A stretch of 64,000 nucleotides of DNA from Lonepinella sp051851555 (GCF_051851555.1 NZ_JBPDVH010000001.1:372001-436000); one strand, 5' to 3'. Positions 33,694-42,976 are shown, counted from the stretch's first letter. Translations and numbers: made by a program. The notes: generated by a model from the letters alone, not told the origin.

Positions 33694-34368
33694 ATGGCCT
33701 CCGCATTTAAATTAATCGGTTTCGATTTAGACGGCACCTTAGTCAACAGCTTGCCTGATCTGGCTTTATCGGTCAATTCAGCCTTGGCTGAATTTGATTA
33801 TCCACAAGCAGATGAAAATTTAGTGCTGACGTGGATTGGTAACGGCGCCGAGGTGTTAATTAGCCGTGCTTTAGCTTGGGCAGAACAACAAACCAGTCGC
33901 ACCTTAGACGAAACGCAAATCACCCAGTTAAAACAGCGTTTTAATGTGTTTTATGGTGAAAATTTATGTAACGTAAGCCGTTTATACCCGAATGTCAAAA
34001 GCACATTAGAACAATTAAAAGCCTGTGGTTTTATTTTGGCGGTGGTTACCAATAAACCGACGCAGCACGTATTACCTGTGCTGCAAGCCTTTGGGATCGA
34101 CCATTTATTTAGCGAAACCCTCGGCGGACAATCTTTGCCTGCGATTAAACCACACCCCGCACCGCTGTATTATTTATGCGGTAAATTCGGGTTTTATCCG
34201 CACCAAATGTTATTTGTGGGGGATTCCCGCAATGATATTTTAGCCGCACATAATGCGGGTTGTGCAGCCGTCGGCTTGACTTACGGCTACAATTACAATA
34301 TCCCGATCAGCGACAGTCACCCCGATTGGGTGTTGGATGATTTTGCGGATATTCTCAATATCGTGTAA
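33694..34368 (+). CDS. gph: Phosphoglycolate phosphatase Gph (HAD family)
   Basis: 224 residues. HAD motif I is GFDLDGTLVNSLPDL at residue 8, motif II VVTNKPTQHV near 113, and motif IV FVGDSRNDILAAHNAGC near 170. It clears 2-phosphoglycolate formed in repair of DNA ends. It begins one base after the ridA stop and is followed by trpS, matching the gph-trpS linkage of enterics. Confidence 0.92.
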   Translation: MASAFKLIGFDLDGTLVNSLPDLALSVNSALAEFDYPQADENLVLTWIGNGAEVLISRALAWAEQQTSRTLDETQITQLKQRFNVFYGENLCNVSRLYPNVKSTLEQLKACGFILAVVTNKPTQHVLPVLQAFGIDHLFSETLGGQSLPAIKPHPAPLYYLCGKFGFYPHQMLFVGDSRNDILAAHNAGCAAVGLTYGYNYNIPISDSHPDWVLDDFADILNIV

Positions 34369-34407
34369 ACTGCGGTGAATTTTATTAACGTTTTTAAGGA
34401 ACAGAAA

Positions 34408-35424
34408 ATGAGCAAACCCGTTGTATTAAGTGGCGTACAGCCATCTGGCGAATTAACCATTGGAAACTATCTGGGTGCCTTACGTCAGTGGGTGAAAATG
34501 CAAGACGATTTTGAATGTCTGTTTTGTATCGTGGATTTACACGCCATCACCGTGCGCCAAGATCCTGCGCAATTACGCAAAGCGAGCCTTGACGTCTTGG
34601 CGTTATATTTAGCTTGCGGTATCGATCCAAACAAAAGCACCATTTTTATTCAATCCCATGTGCCAGAACATACGCAATTAGCGTGGGCGTTGAACTGTTA
34701 CACTTATTTCGGTGAAATGGGGCGCATGACGCAGTTTAAAGATAAATCCAGTAAACATGCGGACAATGTGAACGTGGGGCTATTTACTTACCCTGTGTTA
34801 ATGGCGGCAGATATTTTGTTATATCAAGCCAACCAAGTCCCGGTGGGCGAAGATCAGCGTCAACACCTTGAAATTACCCGTGACATTGCGCAACGTTTTA
34901 ATGCCTTATACCCAACGGAAAAAGGCGAGATTTTTGTGGTGCCAGAAGCCTTTATCCCGAAAGCAGGGGCAAAAATTATGGCATTGCAAGAACCGACCAA
35001 AAAAATGTCCAAATCGGATGACAACCGTAACAATGTAATTACGTTGTTAGAAGATCCGAAATCTGTCGAGAAAAAAATCAAGCGTGCCATGACCGACGGC
35101 GAAGAACCGCCAGTAGTGCGTTATGATCCGCAAAACAAAGCGGGTGTATCGAATTTATTGGAAATTCTATCGGTAATTCGTGATGTACCGATTGCGGATC
35201 TCGAAAAAGAATTCGAGGGGCAAATGTATGGTCATTTAAAAGGTGCCGTGGCGGAAAGCGTGGTGAACATGTTGACAGAATTACAGGAACGTTTTTATCA
35301 CTACCGCAATAACGAAACCTTGTTAAACCAAATTGCCGCAGAGGGCGCGAAAAAAGCCCGTGAACGTGCGTCAAAAACCTTGGCGGATGTTTATCAGGCG
35401 ATTGGGTTTGTGCCGGCGCAATAA
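34408..35424 (+). CDS. trpS: Tryptophanyl-tRNA synthetase TrpS
   Basis: 338 residues from the ATG at 34408, set by AAGGA at 34396-34400; the frame runs up to 34375. Class I synthetase: the HIGH-equivalent is PSGELTIGNYLGAL and the second signature is KKMSKSDDN (near residue 195). Nothing unusual was seen. Confidence 0.97.
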   Translation: MSKPVVLSGVQPSGELTIGNYLGALRQWVKMQDDFECLFCIVDLHAITVRQDPAQLRKASLDVLALYLACGIDPNKSTIFIQSHVPEHTQLAWALNCYTYFGEMGRMTQFKDKSSKHADNVNVGLFTYPVLMAADILLYQANQVPVGEDQRQHLEITRDIAQRFNALYPTEKGEIFVVPEAFIPKAGAKIMALQEPTKKMSKSDDNRNNVITLLEDPKSVEKKIKRAMTDGEEPPVVRYDPQNKAGVSNLLEILSVIRDVPIADLEKEFEGQMYGHLKGAVAESVVNMLTELQERFYHYRNNETLLNQIAAEGAKKARERASKTLADVYQAIGFVPAQ

Positions 35425-35430
35425 GGTTTT

Positions 35431-35610
35431 ACCCTCACCCTAGCCCTCTCCCAAAGGGAGAGGGGATGGTTTTGAGGTTAATTAAATTTAAATACTCCCC
35501 TCATTCAGCCCCTCTCCCTTTGGGAGAGGGAACGATTTTGAAGTTAATTACAATTTAAATATTCCCCTATTCAATTCCCTCTCCCTTTGGGAGAGGGCTA
35601 GGGTGAGGGT
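35431..35610. repeat. Palindromic intergenic repeat, family A, copy 2 (expanded)
   Basis: The outer arms at 35431-35465 and 35575-35610 carry the same CCCTCACCCTAGCCC-type sequence as copy 1. A third, inner CCTCTCCCTTTGGGAGAGG palindrome lies at 35509-35530. The two stretches between them (35474-35505 and 35541-35572) are near-identical AT-rich segments containing GTTAATTA, so the unit looks tandemly duplicated with a ~67-bp period. It lies between trpS and an exported-protein gene whose start is 18 bp beyond it. Confidence 0.9.
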
Positions 35611-35628
35611 AATATTTCAGGAAAGTCT

Positions 35629-36264
35629 ATGAAATTATTCAAATTAATTACCGCACTTTGTGCCTTAACCACAGCAACGCTAGCGCAAGCCGTGGATTAC
35701 AATATCAAATACAGTTCAAACTACCTGATGCCCGCCTACGTGCATTTCAGCGAAAGCGGCGCCAACTATTCCATCACCGCTAAAATCAACGTGCCATTAT
35801 ATAATATCCAGTTTATTTCTTCTGGCACCCATGACAACCGTAATTTTACTATGTTGAATTACAAAGACACCCGCAACAGCAACACCTATGCCCTCGCCAA
35901 AATCAACGGTAAACAAATTGAATACGGCAAAGTCAAAAGCGGTTTAAATACAGAAAATGTTGATAACACCGTGTACGATTTATTTACCATGGCATTTCAG
36001 CTCACCTATTACGATAAATTGCCGAATAACTTTATTATTACCAACGGTAAAAAACTTTATCCAATGGATAATGTATTTGTGAAAAAAAGCCAACGCAATG
36101 TCAGCGTGGCAGGAAAAAATGTCGCAGAAATTACTTATACCTTTAAAACGGGCGATAAAGACATTACCGTGAAAAAATACCAAGGTGAGCAATTTCCACG
36201 TTATTTAAAATACACCCGTGATGGCGATAATTATGAATTAACCTTTAGTGAAATGATGAAATAA
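35629..36264 (+). CDS. Exported protein, DUF3108-like
   Basis: 211 residues with a signal peptide (MKLFKLITALCALTTATLAQA, cut after AQA). The mature protein is beta-rich and Tyr/Asn-rich, with repeated strands such as YSITAKINVPLYNIQFISSG and IEYGKVKSGL, as in DUF3108 periplasmic proteins. No lipobox is present. The function of this group is not established. An uptake signal lies inside the signal peptide (35650-35658). Confidence 0.75.
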   Translation: MKLFKLITALCALTTATLAQAVDYNIKYSSNYLMPAYVHFSESGANYSITAKINVPLYNIQFISSGTHDNRNFTMLNYKDTRNSNTYALAKINGKQIEYGKVKSGLNTENVDNTVYDLFTMAFQLTYYDKLPNNFIITNGKKLYPMDNVFVKKSQRNVSVAGKNVAEITYTFKTGDKDITVKKYQGEQFPRYLKYTRDGDNYELTFSEMMK

Positions 36265-36288
36265 CCCTTTCCGTTCAACACGTCATTT

Positions 36289-36317
36289 AACCCCGCAGTC
36301 ACCTGTGGGGTTTTCTT
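36289..36317 (+). terminator. Rho-independent terminator
   Basis: AACCCCGCA (36289-36297) pairs with TGTGGGGTT (36304-36312) with one G-T pair, followed by TTCTT. It ends the upstream exported-protein gene. Confidence 0.7.
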
Positions 36318-36339
36318 ATATCGTAAAAAAAACGCAAAA

Positions 36340-36363
36340 AAAGACCGCACTTTGGCGGTCTTT
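36340..36363 (-). terminator. Terminator of the autotransporter gene, containing an uptake signal
   Basis: AAAGACCGC / GCGGTCTTT (36340-36348, 36355-36363) with an ACTTTG loop. T's follow on the minus strand (the plus strand has A's before 36340). The left arm and loop together contain the uptake core ACCGCACTT (36344-36352). It begins 28 bp past the adhesin stop. Confidence 0.75.
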
Positions 36364-36390
36364 CGCTTGTTATTTAAGGCCTAGGCCAGA

Positions 36391-39300
36391 TTACCATTGG
36401 TAACCTACGCCCACGCTACCTGTCACGTCACCACGAGAGTTACCACTACCGGTTAATTTCAAGATCACTTTACCATTGTCGCTCGCTGTAGAGTAACCTA
36501 CCGCAATGGCTGATTCGCCACGATAAGTCCCCGCACTGGCAGACATCATGGATTTACCAGGAATGTAAACCTGTGGTAAACCTGCTGCTGCGGCCACACC
36601 GGCAATACCGCTACGTAATTTGCGGTCTACTTTGCCAACACGGTCGTTTACTGCATTTAACTGGTTCACGTTTACAGCGTCAGTGCCTTTCACCCCTGGG
36701 GCGACATTGCTGATCACTTTACCGCCCGCATCAACACCACTGGTGCTTAATGATGGACCATTGGTGATACCAATAAAGTTTGATGCCGTGACGTTGTTTA
36801 ACGAGATGTCCTCAGCTAAACCATAGGTGACAGTTGGGTTCGCTGTGTCAGCATTTGAAATGCTTGCCACTAAGTTTTTGCCCGCTGCGTAAGTCACGTT
36901 ATCACCCGCAGAAATCTGGGTTGAACCATTGGATGCGGTCACTTGCGTGTCGTTGTTTGCCACGGTTACTGTGTGATAGGCGTCGTTAATGCGTTGCGCC
37001 ACCGTACTTGCGTTCACTAAGGCTTGACCCGCAGTGCTATTAGCATCTGGTACGTTCATGCTGCCCGTACCGCTCGGCGTAATATCACCAGTCACTGCAG
37101 CGACCACAGTTTGTGTAACCACAGAACCATCTGCGTTGGTTAACGGCTTGCCGTCGCTACCCAATACCGGCACAGTTTTGGTGGTAATGGTGGTATTGTC
37201 GGTGTTCACATCAAAGCTCACATCAACGCCGTTTACCGTTTCTGTACCATCATCGTTTTTGGTCACGTTTGCAATAACATTAGCCGTGGTGCCGTTGCCG
37301 TTAGCATATTTCACTGAATCATCAGCAGCGATTTTTTCTACCACGTTGCCATTGCTGTCTAACACTTCATAACCTGAGGTTAACGCATATAATTGGCTAC
37401 CGTTAATCGCATCGGTTGACGTCGCAGAAATATCACCTGCAGCCACACCTGTTAATTTAGCGGCCTCACCACCTGTGCTTAAGTTCAAACCGTTTTGAAC
37501 TTTCTTGCCGTCTTTATCTTCAACCACATTGGCACTGATTTTGGTGTTGCCAATGGTCACGCTATTCACATCAATATCATCACTTAACGCATAAGTCACA
37601 TTGGTGACACCCTCTGTGGTTTCGGTATCAATTTTTGAGACTAAGTTTTTACCAGCCACATAAGTGACGGTATCGCCTGCGTTAATTTTTTGTGCGTTGC
37701 TTGCGCCTTGTTCAAAGGTTTCATCATTGCCTGCCACATCAACGGAGTGATAAGCCATGTTAATTGCATCTGCCACGGTTGAGGCATTAACTAATGCTGC
37801 ACCATTGTCAATAGCCGTTAATGCGGTTGCATCTGCATTGACGACACCGTTAGTGACATCGCTTGCTTTGTAGGTTTTACCATCAACAACCACCGTGTCC
37901 GCAGGTTTCACTTCGGCACCTGTACTGTCTTTGTAGCTTGTACTTGGTTCCACAGCGACTTTACCGTTGTTTGCCTCAGAGTCTAATGCCACGGTTGCTG
38001 TCACCACTTCTAATGCACCATCACTGTTTACAGCGATTGTGCTGTTATCCGCTTTCACGTTGAACGTCACATTTGCAATCGTATTGTCATCATTCATGGA
38101 TACGTTAGCCACGGTACCTGTACCATTTACGAAGTTCACGGTATCGTAGGCTTTCACGAAGTCTTTTGCTCCACCGTTTTCTTGTAAGTTCCAACCTGCA
38201 TTTAATACATCGCCCACTGTCGCCGCTTTGGTTTCATCCACTTCTGTTGGTGCCTTTTGAGATACCGTGTTTGGATTGTCTGTATCGCTTTTTGCGGTAC
38301 TGTTGGTGACTGGCAAGGTGCTGTTTAAACCGGTAATTGCATTTTCGACAATCACAACAGGTTCTGTGACATCTTTTGCATCAACAGGGTAAGTCACGCC
38401 ATTGACAGTGTAAGAGTAATTTCCGTCTTCATCTTGTGTTAAGTCGTAAACGTTGCCTTTTTCGTCTTCATAAGTTGGTTTACCTACCACCACAGAGTTG
38501 ACTTCAATATCATCACTTAACGCATAAGTCACATTGGTGACACCCTCTGTGGTTTCGGTATCAATTTTTGAGACTAAGTTTTTACCGGCTACATAAGTGA
38601 CGGTATCGCCTGCGTTAATTTTTTGTGCGTTGCTTTCGCCTTGTTCAAAGGTTTCATCTGTGCCTGCTACATCAACGGAGTGATATGCACTGTTAATGGC
38701 ATCCGCCACGTTTTTCGCGGAAACGAAACCTGTTGGGTTTTCGGCTACGCCAACTTTACCTGTTGTTGTGCCTGTGGCTAATTCATCATCAGACGCAGCT
38801 TTACCACCTGCAGGTAAAATGTTACCGGCATCAGATAACGCAATTTTTACTTGGTATACGCCCTCATCGGTTGTTTCACCTTTCACGGTGACACCGCTAC
38901 CTGCCACAAAATCAACTTCTTGAGCATTGGTGACTGCCTGTGTATAGTCGTTGTCTGACGTCGAAACCACCCAACCTAAGTTTTTAAGGTCATCTACGGT
39001 CACCACATTGCTGCCGTCTGCGGAATCTAAATCCACTAAATCACCCGCTGCAGATGAAGTGGTTTCATTGCCTGAAGTGGTGTAGTTGCTTAAATTAGAT
39101 GTCACGCCTGTGATGGTTGCTTTTTCTGCAGTCACTTCATCGTCATCACCCGTCACAAGGTTGCTGACTTTTAAGCCAGAGCTTGTGTGATCGAGGAAGA
39201 CATCACCGATAGTGACGTTTTCAAATTTTGGATTATCCACGGTCGCTACAGTCACGTTCGTGACGCCGTTCGCTTCTACGCTTACGTTGGTAATCATATT

Positions 39301-41106
39301 TTTACCCGCCACGTAGTTTACGGTGTCGCCTGCGTTAATGGCTTGAGCTGTACCGCCTTGGGTAACCGTTTCAGTGGTTTTAGTCGCATTCACAGAGTGA
39401 TAAGCGGCGTTAATTGCGCTTGCCACAGTGGAGGCGTTAACTAAGCTGTCGCCTGTGCCAACTGTTAATGCAGTTGCACCATCATTTACCACGCCATTCG
39501 TCACATCGCTTGTTTTGTAAGTTTTACCATCGACTTCAACCGTATCGGTTGCAACAACGTCATTACCCTTGCTGTCGGTGTAAGTATTTGCTACTGCTAC
39601 TGTACCGTTACCTGCAGTAGTATTTAAAGATACATTTGCAGTAATAACTTGCACATCACCATCGCTGTTTACAGTAACCGTTTTGTTGTCTGTATTTACG
39701 TTATAAGAGATCTCGGATTTTTGAACTTGAGTACCATCATCAAGCTCATAATGAACTTTATTAGATGTTGCAGTTGTGCCTGTGCCGTTTACAAAGTTCA
39801 CGGTATCGCTTGATTTCACGGTATCATCAACATCAGTTCCGTTTTCTTGCAACGTCCAACCTAAGTTTAATAAGGTGTCAGTTACAGAATAAAGTTGTGA
39901 ACCGTTGATTGCATCGGTTGAATTTGCAGTTACTTCACCCGCACCCACGTTTTTAAGCTGACGTTCGTTACCTACTGAACCAATACTTACATATTGACCT
40001 GAGTTATTTGCTACTGCACCTGCGAAGTTTAAAAAATCAACGTTTGCAATGGTTGCATTTTCTTCGTGAACAGTTTTTGCAGCGGCTGAACCGTTACCTA
40101 ACACCACAGAACCTGCGTCAGTTGCAGTTGCACCTGTACCGATTGCGGTTGCGTTAGTTGCGTTTGCTGTAGAACCTGTACCAAATGCTTGTGCGTCAGT
40201 TGCAGTTGCATTCGCACCACGGCCGATAGCCGTTGCGTTAGTTGCGTTTGCATAACTACTTTGACCCATTGCCATTGCAGAAGTCGCTGTTGCATTAGAA
40301 GCAGGACCGATAGCTGTCGCCCAACGACCGCTTGCAGAAGAGTTTGTACCATAAGCACTTGAACTTTCGCCTGATGCTTTAGAGGCTAAACCTGTGGCCG
40401 TTGAGGCATAACCTGTTGCACTTGAGCTTGTACCAGTTGCAGTTGCACCTTGTTGCGTTGCTTGAGATACCGCACCCGTTGCTGTTGCACCCACGCCTGT
40501 TGCTGCAGAATTAAAACCTGTTGCGACTGCATTTGTCGTGTTTGCTGTTGAACCCCAACCTACTGCCGTTGCTTGTTTGTCTGATTCAGCAGAAGTACCA
40601 ATCGCTGTTGAGTGGGTATCTGTGGTTGTAGCATTTATACCTATGGCGATAGATTGATCATAAGAAGCTGTAGCTCCCCCACCGATGGCAATCGTGTTAC
40701 TGTTAACAGCATTAGCGCCATCACCAATCGCCACACCGCCTGAACCGCCTGCAAAAGCATTATTACCAACTGCAACCGCACTTTGCCCTAAAGTACCTGT
40801 TGTTGCACCGTTACCGATAGCCACGGCTGATGAGGCTGCACCATCTTGTGAGTTTACCGCTGAATTTTTACCAATCGCAATGGCCTCTGAACCATTAGGT
40901 ACTGTACCTGTATCAAGCGTATATTGTTCTGATGCCAACGCTGCACCTGATGCACCGATTACTGCTGCGCCGATCGCACTTAAGCCTAGCACTTTGGCTA
41001 ATTTATTTGTTTTTGATTTTGTTTTGCCGTGTGCTTTAGACAATTCCGATACCGCAACCCAAGAGCCTGTGGCCGCATTCCAAATAACTTTAAAGACTTG
41101 ATTCAT
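36391..41106 (-). CDS. Trimeric autotransporter adhesin (YadA/Hia-like)
   Basis: 1571 residues. The extended signal peptide (MNQVFKVIWNAATGSWVAVSEL, hydrophobic core ~40-57, cut after ALA near 58) is typical of type Vc autotransporters. A YadA-type head of short repeats (AIAIG, AVAIG, ATATG, AMAMG) runs from ~72 to ~345, then a neck (NERQLKNVGAG..STDAINGSQLY, ~378-405). The stalk has repeated TrpRing-like (LGWTLQENG), KNLVSKI and further neck (STDAINGSQLYALT) modules. The C-terminal ~90 residues (KVDRKLRSGIAGVAAAAGLP to VGVGYQW) form the membrane barrel anchor. It should form surface trimers that bind host cells or matrix. The promoter has an upstream AGCA repeat tract. No frameshift was seen. 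Asn-X-Ser/Thr sequons are very dense. Ligand unknown. Confidence 0.95.
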   Translation of the reverse strand: MNQVFKVIWNAATGSWVAVSELSKAHGKTKSKTNKLAKVLGLSAIGAAVIGASGAALASEQYTLDTGTVPNGSEAIAIGKNSAVNSQDGAASSAVAIGNGATTGTLGQSAVAVGNNAFAGGSGGVAIGDGANAVNSNTIAIGGGATASYDQSIAIGINATTTDTHSTAIGTSAESDKQATAVGWGSTANTTNAVATGFNSAATGVGATATGAVSQATQQGATATGTSSSATGYASTATGLASKASGESSSAYGTNSSASGRWATAIGPASNATATSAMAMGQSSYANATNATAIGRGANATATDAQAFGTGSTANATNATAIGTGATATDAGSVVLGNGSAAAKTVHEENATIANVDFLNFAGAVANNSGQYVSIGSVGNERQLKNVGAGEVTANSTDAINGSQLYSVTDTLLNLGWTLQENGTDVDDTVKSSDTVNFVNGTGTTATSNKVHYELDDGTQVQKSEISYNVNTDNKTVTVNSDGDVQVITANVSLNTTAGNGTVAVANTYTDSKGNDVVATDTVEVDGKTYKTSDVTNGVVNDGATALTVGTGDSLVNASTVASAINAAYHSVNATKTTETVTQGGTAQAINAGDTVNYVAGKNMITNVSVEANGVTNVTVATVDNPKFENVTIGDVFLDHTSSGLKVSNLVTGDDDEVTAEKATITGVTSNLSNYTTSGNETTSSAAGDLVDLDSADGSNVVTVDDLKNLGWVVSTSDNDYTQAVTNAQEVDFVAGSGVTVKGETTDEGVYQVKIALSDAGNILPAGGKAASDDELATGTTTGKVGVAENPTGFVSAKNVADAINSAYHSVDVAGTDETFEQGESNAQKINAGDTVTYVAGKNLVSKIDTETTEGVTNVTYALSDDIEVNSVVVGKPTYEDEKGNVYDLTQDEDGNYSYTVNGVTYPVDAKDVTEPVVIVENAITGLNSTLPVTNSTAKSDTDNPNTVSQKAPTEVDETKAATVGDVLNAGWNLQENGGAKDFVKAYDTVNFVNGTGTVANVSMNDDNTIANVTFNVKADNSTIAVNSDGALEVVTATVALDSEANNGKVAVEPSTSYKDSTGAEVKPADTVVVDGKTYKASDVTNGVVNADATALTAIDNGAALVNASTVADAINMAYHSVDVAGNDETFEQGASNAQKINAGDTVTYVAGKNLVSKIDTETTEGVTNVTYALSDDIDVNSVTIGNTKISANVVEDKDGKKVQNGLNLSTGGEAAKLTGVAAGDISATSTDAINGSQLYALTSGYEVLDSNGNVVEKIAADDSVKYANGNGTTANVIANVTKNDDGTETVNGVDVSFDVNTDNTTITTKTVPVLGSDGKPLTNADGSVVTQTVVAAVTGDITPSGTGSMNVPDANSTAGQALVNASTVAQRINDAYHTVTVANNDTQVTASNGSTQISAGDNVTYAAGKNLVASISNADTANPTVTYGLAEDISLNNVTASNFIGITNGPSLSTSGVDAGGKVISNVAPGVKGTDAVNVNQLNAVNDRVGKVDRKLRSGIAGVAAAAGLPQVYIPGKSMMSASAGTYRGESAIAVGYSTASDNGKVILKLTGSGNSRGDVTGSVGVGYQW
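37571..37755 (-). repeat. Stalk module repeat, copy 2 (partner 38504-38688)
   Basis: About 185 bp nearly identical to 38504-38688, offset 933 bp. It encodes the segment FEQG.SNAQKINAGDTV..KNLVSKIDTETTEG at residues ~1118-1179, with the other copy at ~807-868. Only scattered substitutions separate the two. Confidence 0.85.
38504..38688 (-). repeat. Stalk module repeat, copy 1 (partner 37571-37755)
   Basis: Near-identical to the segment 933 bp away in the same gene. Related but more diverged versions of the same module occur elsewhere in the stalk (for example around 36870-36970 and 39280-39400). Recombination between the two close copies would remove 933 bp (311 codons) in frame. Confidence 0.85.
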
Positions 41107-41191
41107 GTGTTTTACTTTCTCCTAAAAAGCGAAACTGCCGTAAATTAAACATAAAAGCTAATCTACCGCAGTTAAAAATTTAACATAGATT

Positions 41192-41208
41192 CCACAGACC
41201 ATCTGTGG
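41192..41208 (-). promoter_or_regulatory. Hairpin at the 5' end of the adhesin mRNA
   Basis: A perfect 7-bp stem CCACAGA/TCTGTGG with a 3-nt loop. It falls just inside the predicted transcript start (~41212), leaving a ~100-nt leader before the ATG at 41106. The ribosome site AGGAG is 12 nt from the ATG. Confidence 0.5.
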
Positions 41209-41218
41209 CATGGGCGAC

Positions 41219-41247
41219 ATTATAGGCCGTCATTTTTCATAGGGCAA
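41219..41247 (-). promoter_or_regulatory. Predicted sigma-70 promoter of the autotransporter gene
   Basis: On the minus strand: -35 TTGCCC (41242-41247), a 17-bp spacer, and a perfect -10 TATAAT (41219-41224). The start would be near 41212. The AGCA repeat tract starts 29 bp upstream of the -35 box. Confidence 0.65.
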
Positions 41248-41275
41248 CCACTTTTTTGTCAGCAAAATGTAAAGT

Positions 41276-41360
<85 letters not shown>

Positions 41361-41427
41361 AGAGAGTGTAACCTATTGATTTAATAGATGGTAGCTATTT
41401 CCTTTTTGGCCGTTTTAAAAAATGTGA

Positions 41428-41482
41428 AAAAAACACCGCACTTTTTATGTTTGCTTTTAATACAAAAAGTGCGGTGTTTTTT
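41428..41482 (-). terminator. Inverted uptake-signal pair acting as glpX terminator
   Basis: The arms 41428-41446 and 41464-41482 (AAAAAACACCGCACTTTTT and its complement) each hold a full uptake core. The stem of ~19 bp ends in T's on both strands. It begins 31 bp past the glpX stop. Inverted uptake-signal pairs are a known terminator type in this clade. Confidence 0.8.
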
Positions 41483-41513
41483 AAGGCGATTTTTTTGATT
41501 TGCTCTGGGTCAA

Positions 41514-42527
41514 TTATTCGCCGATTAAATCATAAATCTCCGTATCTTTGCGATCTAAATAATGGGTCGATTGAATACGACGAATGGTGCGAGATTTGCC
41601 TCGGATCAGCAAAGTTTCCGTGGTTGCCAAATTGCCCTCTCGTTGAATCCCTTTTAGCAATTCACCGTTGGTGATGCCGGTGGCTACAAAGGCAAGATTG
41701 TCATCTTTGGCTAAATCTTCTAAACGTAGAATCTGATTCACGGCAACGCCTTGTTGTTCACAACGGCGAATTTCCTCCTCGCCAATTTTTCGATTTTCAG
41801 GGCTGTCGCCTTTCACTTGATGACGTGGCAATAAACGGGCTTGCATATCGCCGCCCAAGGCACGCACGGCCGCTGCCGTGACCACGCCCTCGGGTGCGCC
41901 ACCAATGCCATAAAGCATATCCACACCGCCATTGGGCAAGCAACATAATAATGCACCCGCCACATCACCATCTGGAATCGCAAACACTCGGGCGCCCACT
42001 TGCTGAATTTTCTTAATCACCTCATCATGACGAGGTTTAGCCAATACCATCACGGTTACTTGGCTCATGGATTTCCCCAATTTTTGCGCCACACGGCGGA
42101 GGTTTTGTTCAATCGGCAAACTTAAATCAATCATGCCTTGCATTTCCGGCCCCACCACCAATTTTTCCATATACATATCGGGCGCCCGCAAGAACGTCTC
42201 TTTTCCGCCCGCTGCCAACACAGAAATGGCGTTCGCTTGCCCCATAGCGGTCATACGAGTACCATCAATCGGGTCTACCGCAATGGCCACTTGCTCGCCT
42301 TTTCCTGTACCTAATTTCTCGCCAATATACAACATCGGCGCCTCGTCAATTTCGCCCTCGCCGATCACCACTTCGGCATCCATCTCCATTTGATTCAGCA
42401 TAAAGCGCATGGCTTTCACCGCTGCGTCGTCCGCCGCATTTTTATCCCCTCGCCCTAACCAAGCAAAAGCAGCCAGTGCGGCGGCCTCGGTAATACGTGA
42501 GAATTCAATCGATAATAATCTGTTCAT
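41514..42527 (-). CDS. glpX: Class II fructose-1,6-bisphosphatase GlpX
   Basis: 337 residues, metal-dependent FBPase II of gluconeogenesis. FAWLGRGDKNAADDAAVKAMR (near residue 22), VIGEGEIDEAPML (near 55) and AVDPIDGTRMTAMG (near 83) carry the metal and substrate residues. Here glpX stands apart from the glpD-glpF-glpK operon, unlike the glpFKX operon of E. coli. Confidence 0.95.
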   Translation of the reverse strand: MNRLLSIEFSRITEAAALAAFAWLGRGDKNAADDAAVKAMRFMLNQMEMDAEVVIGEGEIDEAPMLYIGEKLGTGKGEQVAIAVDPIDGTRMTAMGQANAISVLAAGGKETFLRAPDMYMEKLVVGPEMQGMIDLSLPIEQNLRRVAQKLGKSMSQVTVMVLAKPRHDEVIKKIQQVGARVFAIPDGDVAGALLCCLPNGGVDMLYGIGGAPEGVVTAAAVRALGGDMQARLLPRHQVKGDSPENRKIGEEEIRRCEQQGVAVNQILRLEDLAKDDNLAFVATGITNGELLKGIQREGNLATTETLLIRGKSRTIRRIQSTHYLDRKDTEIYDLIGE

Positions 42528-42709
42528 GTTGCCATTTCCTCTGTTGGATTAAATTGCCGTTATTTTAGCACCAGTTTGCGCCCTGTGTTCTGGTGAGCAT
42601 GAAAAAATTCGCTGTTCTGACCATTTTTTCTCATTTGCCACTTTTAAAAACGGGCATATATGGGTAGAATACTGAGTAACACTTACATTATTTTTTAAAG
42701 GAATTTATT

Positions 42710-42928
42710 ATGTCATTAGAAATTTTAGATCAGCTAGAGGGTAAAATCCGACAAGCCGTTGAAACTATTCAATTACTTCAATTAGAAGTAGAAGAATTAA
42801 AAGACAGAAATCAACAAGCTCAACAAGCCTATGATGCGTTACGTAATGAAAATGAGCAATTAAAAGTCGAACATGATAGCTGGCAAGAACGTTTACGTTC
42901 ATTGTTGGGACAGATTGATAACGTTTAA
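42710..42928 (+). CDS. zapB: Cell division protein ZapB
   Basis: 72 residues, all predicted coiled coil (LEILDQLEGKIRQAVETIQLLQLEVEELK with a heptad pattern), the length and composition of ZapB. It stabilises the Z-ring through ZapA. An AAGGAA site precedes the start. It lies divergent from glpX; in E. coli zapB is also next to glpFKX. Confidence 0.9.
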   Translation: MSLEILDQLEGKIRQAVETIQLLQLEVEELKDRNQQAQQAYDALRNENEQLKVEHDSWQERLRSLLGQIDNV

Positions 42929-42945
42929 ATATTATCTCAAAAATG

Positions 42946-42967
42946 AAAACCCACTTTCGTGGGTTTT
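42946..42967. terminator. Bidirectional terminator, zapB / HAD phosphatase
   Basis: AAAACCCAC / GTGGGTTTT (42946-42954, 42959-42967) with a TTTC loop, a T run on the plus strand and A's in front that give T's on the minus strand. Confidence 0.8.
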
Positions 42968-42976
42968 TCTTTATGC

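Noticed and set aside
39187..41101. Long plus-strand ORFs opposite the autotransporter gene (for example 40685-41101).
   Set aside because: They mirror the repetitive adhesin codons, lack ribosome sites and have biased composition; they are antisense shadows.
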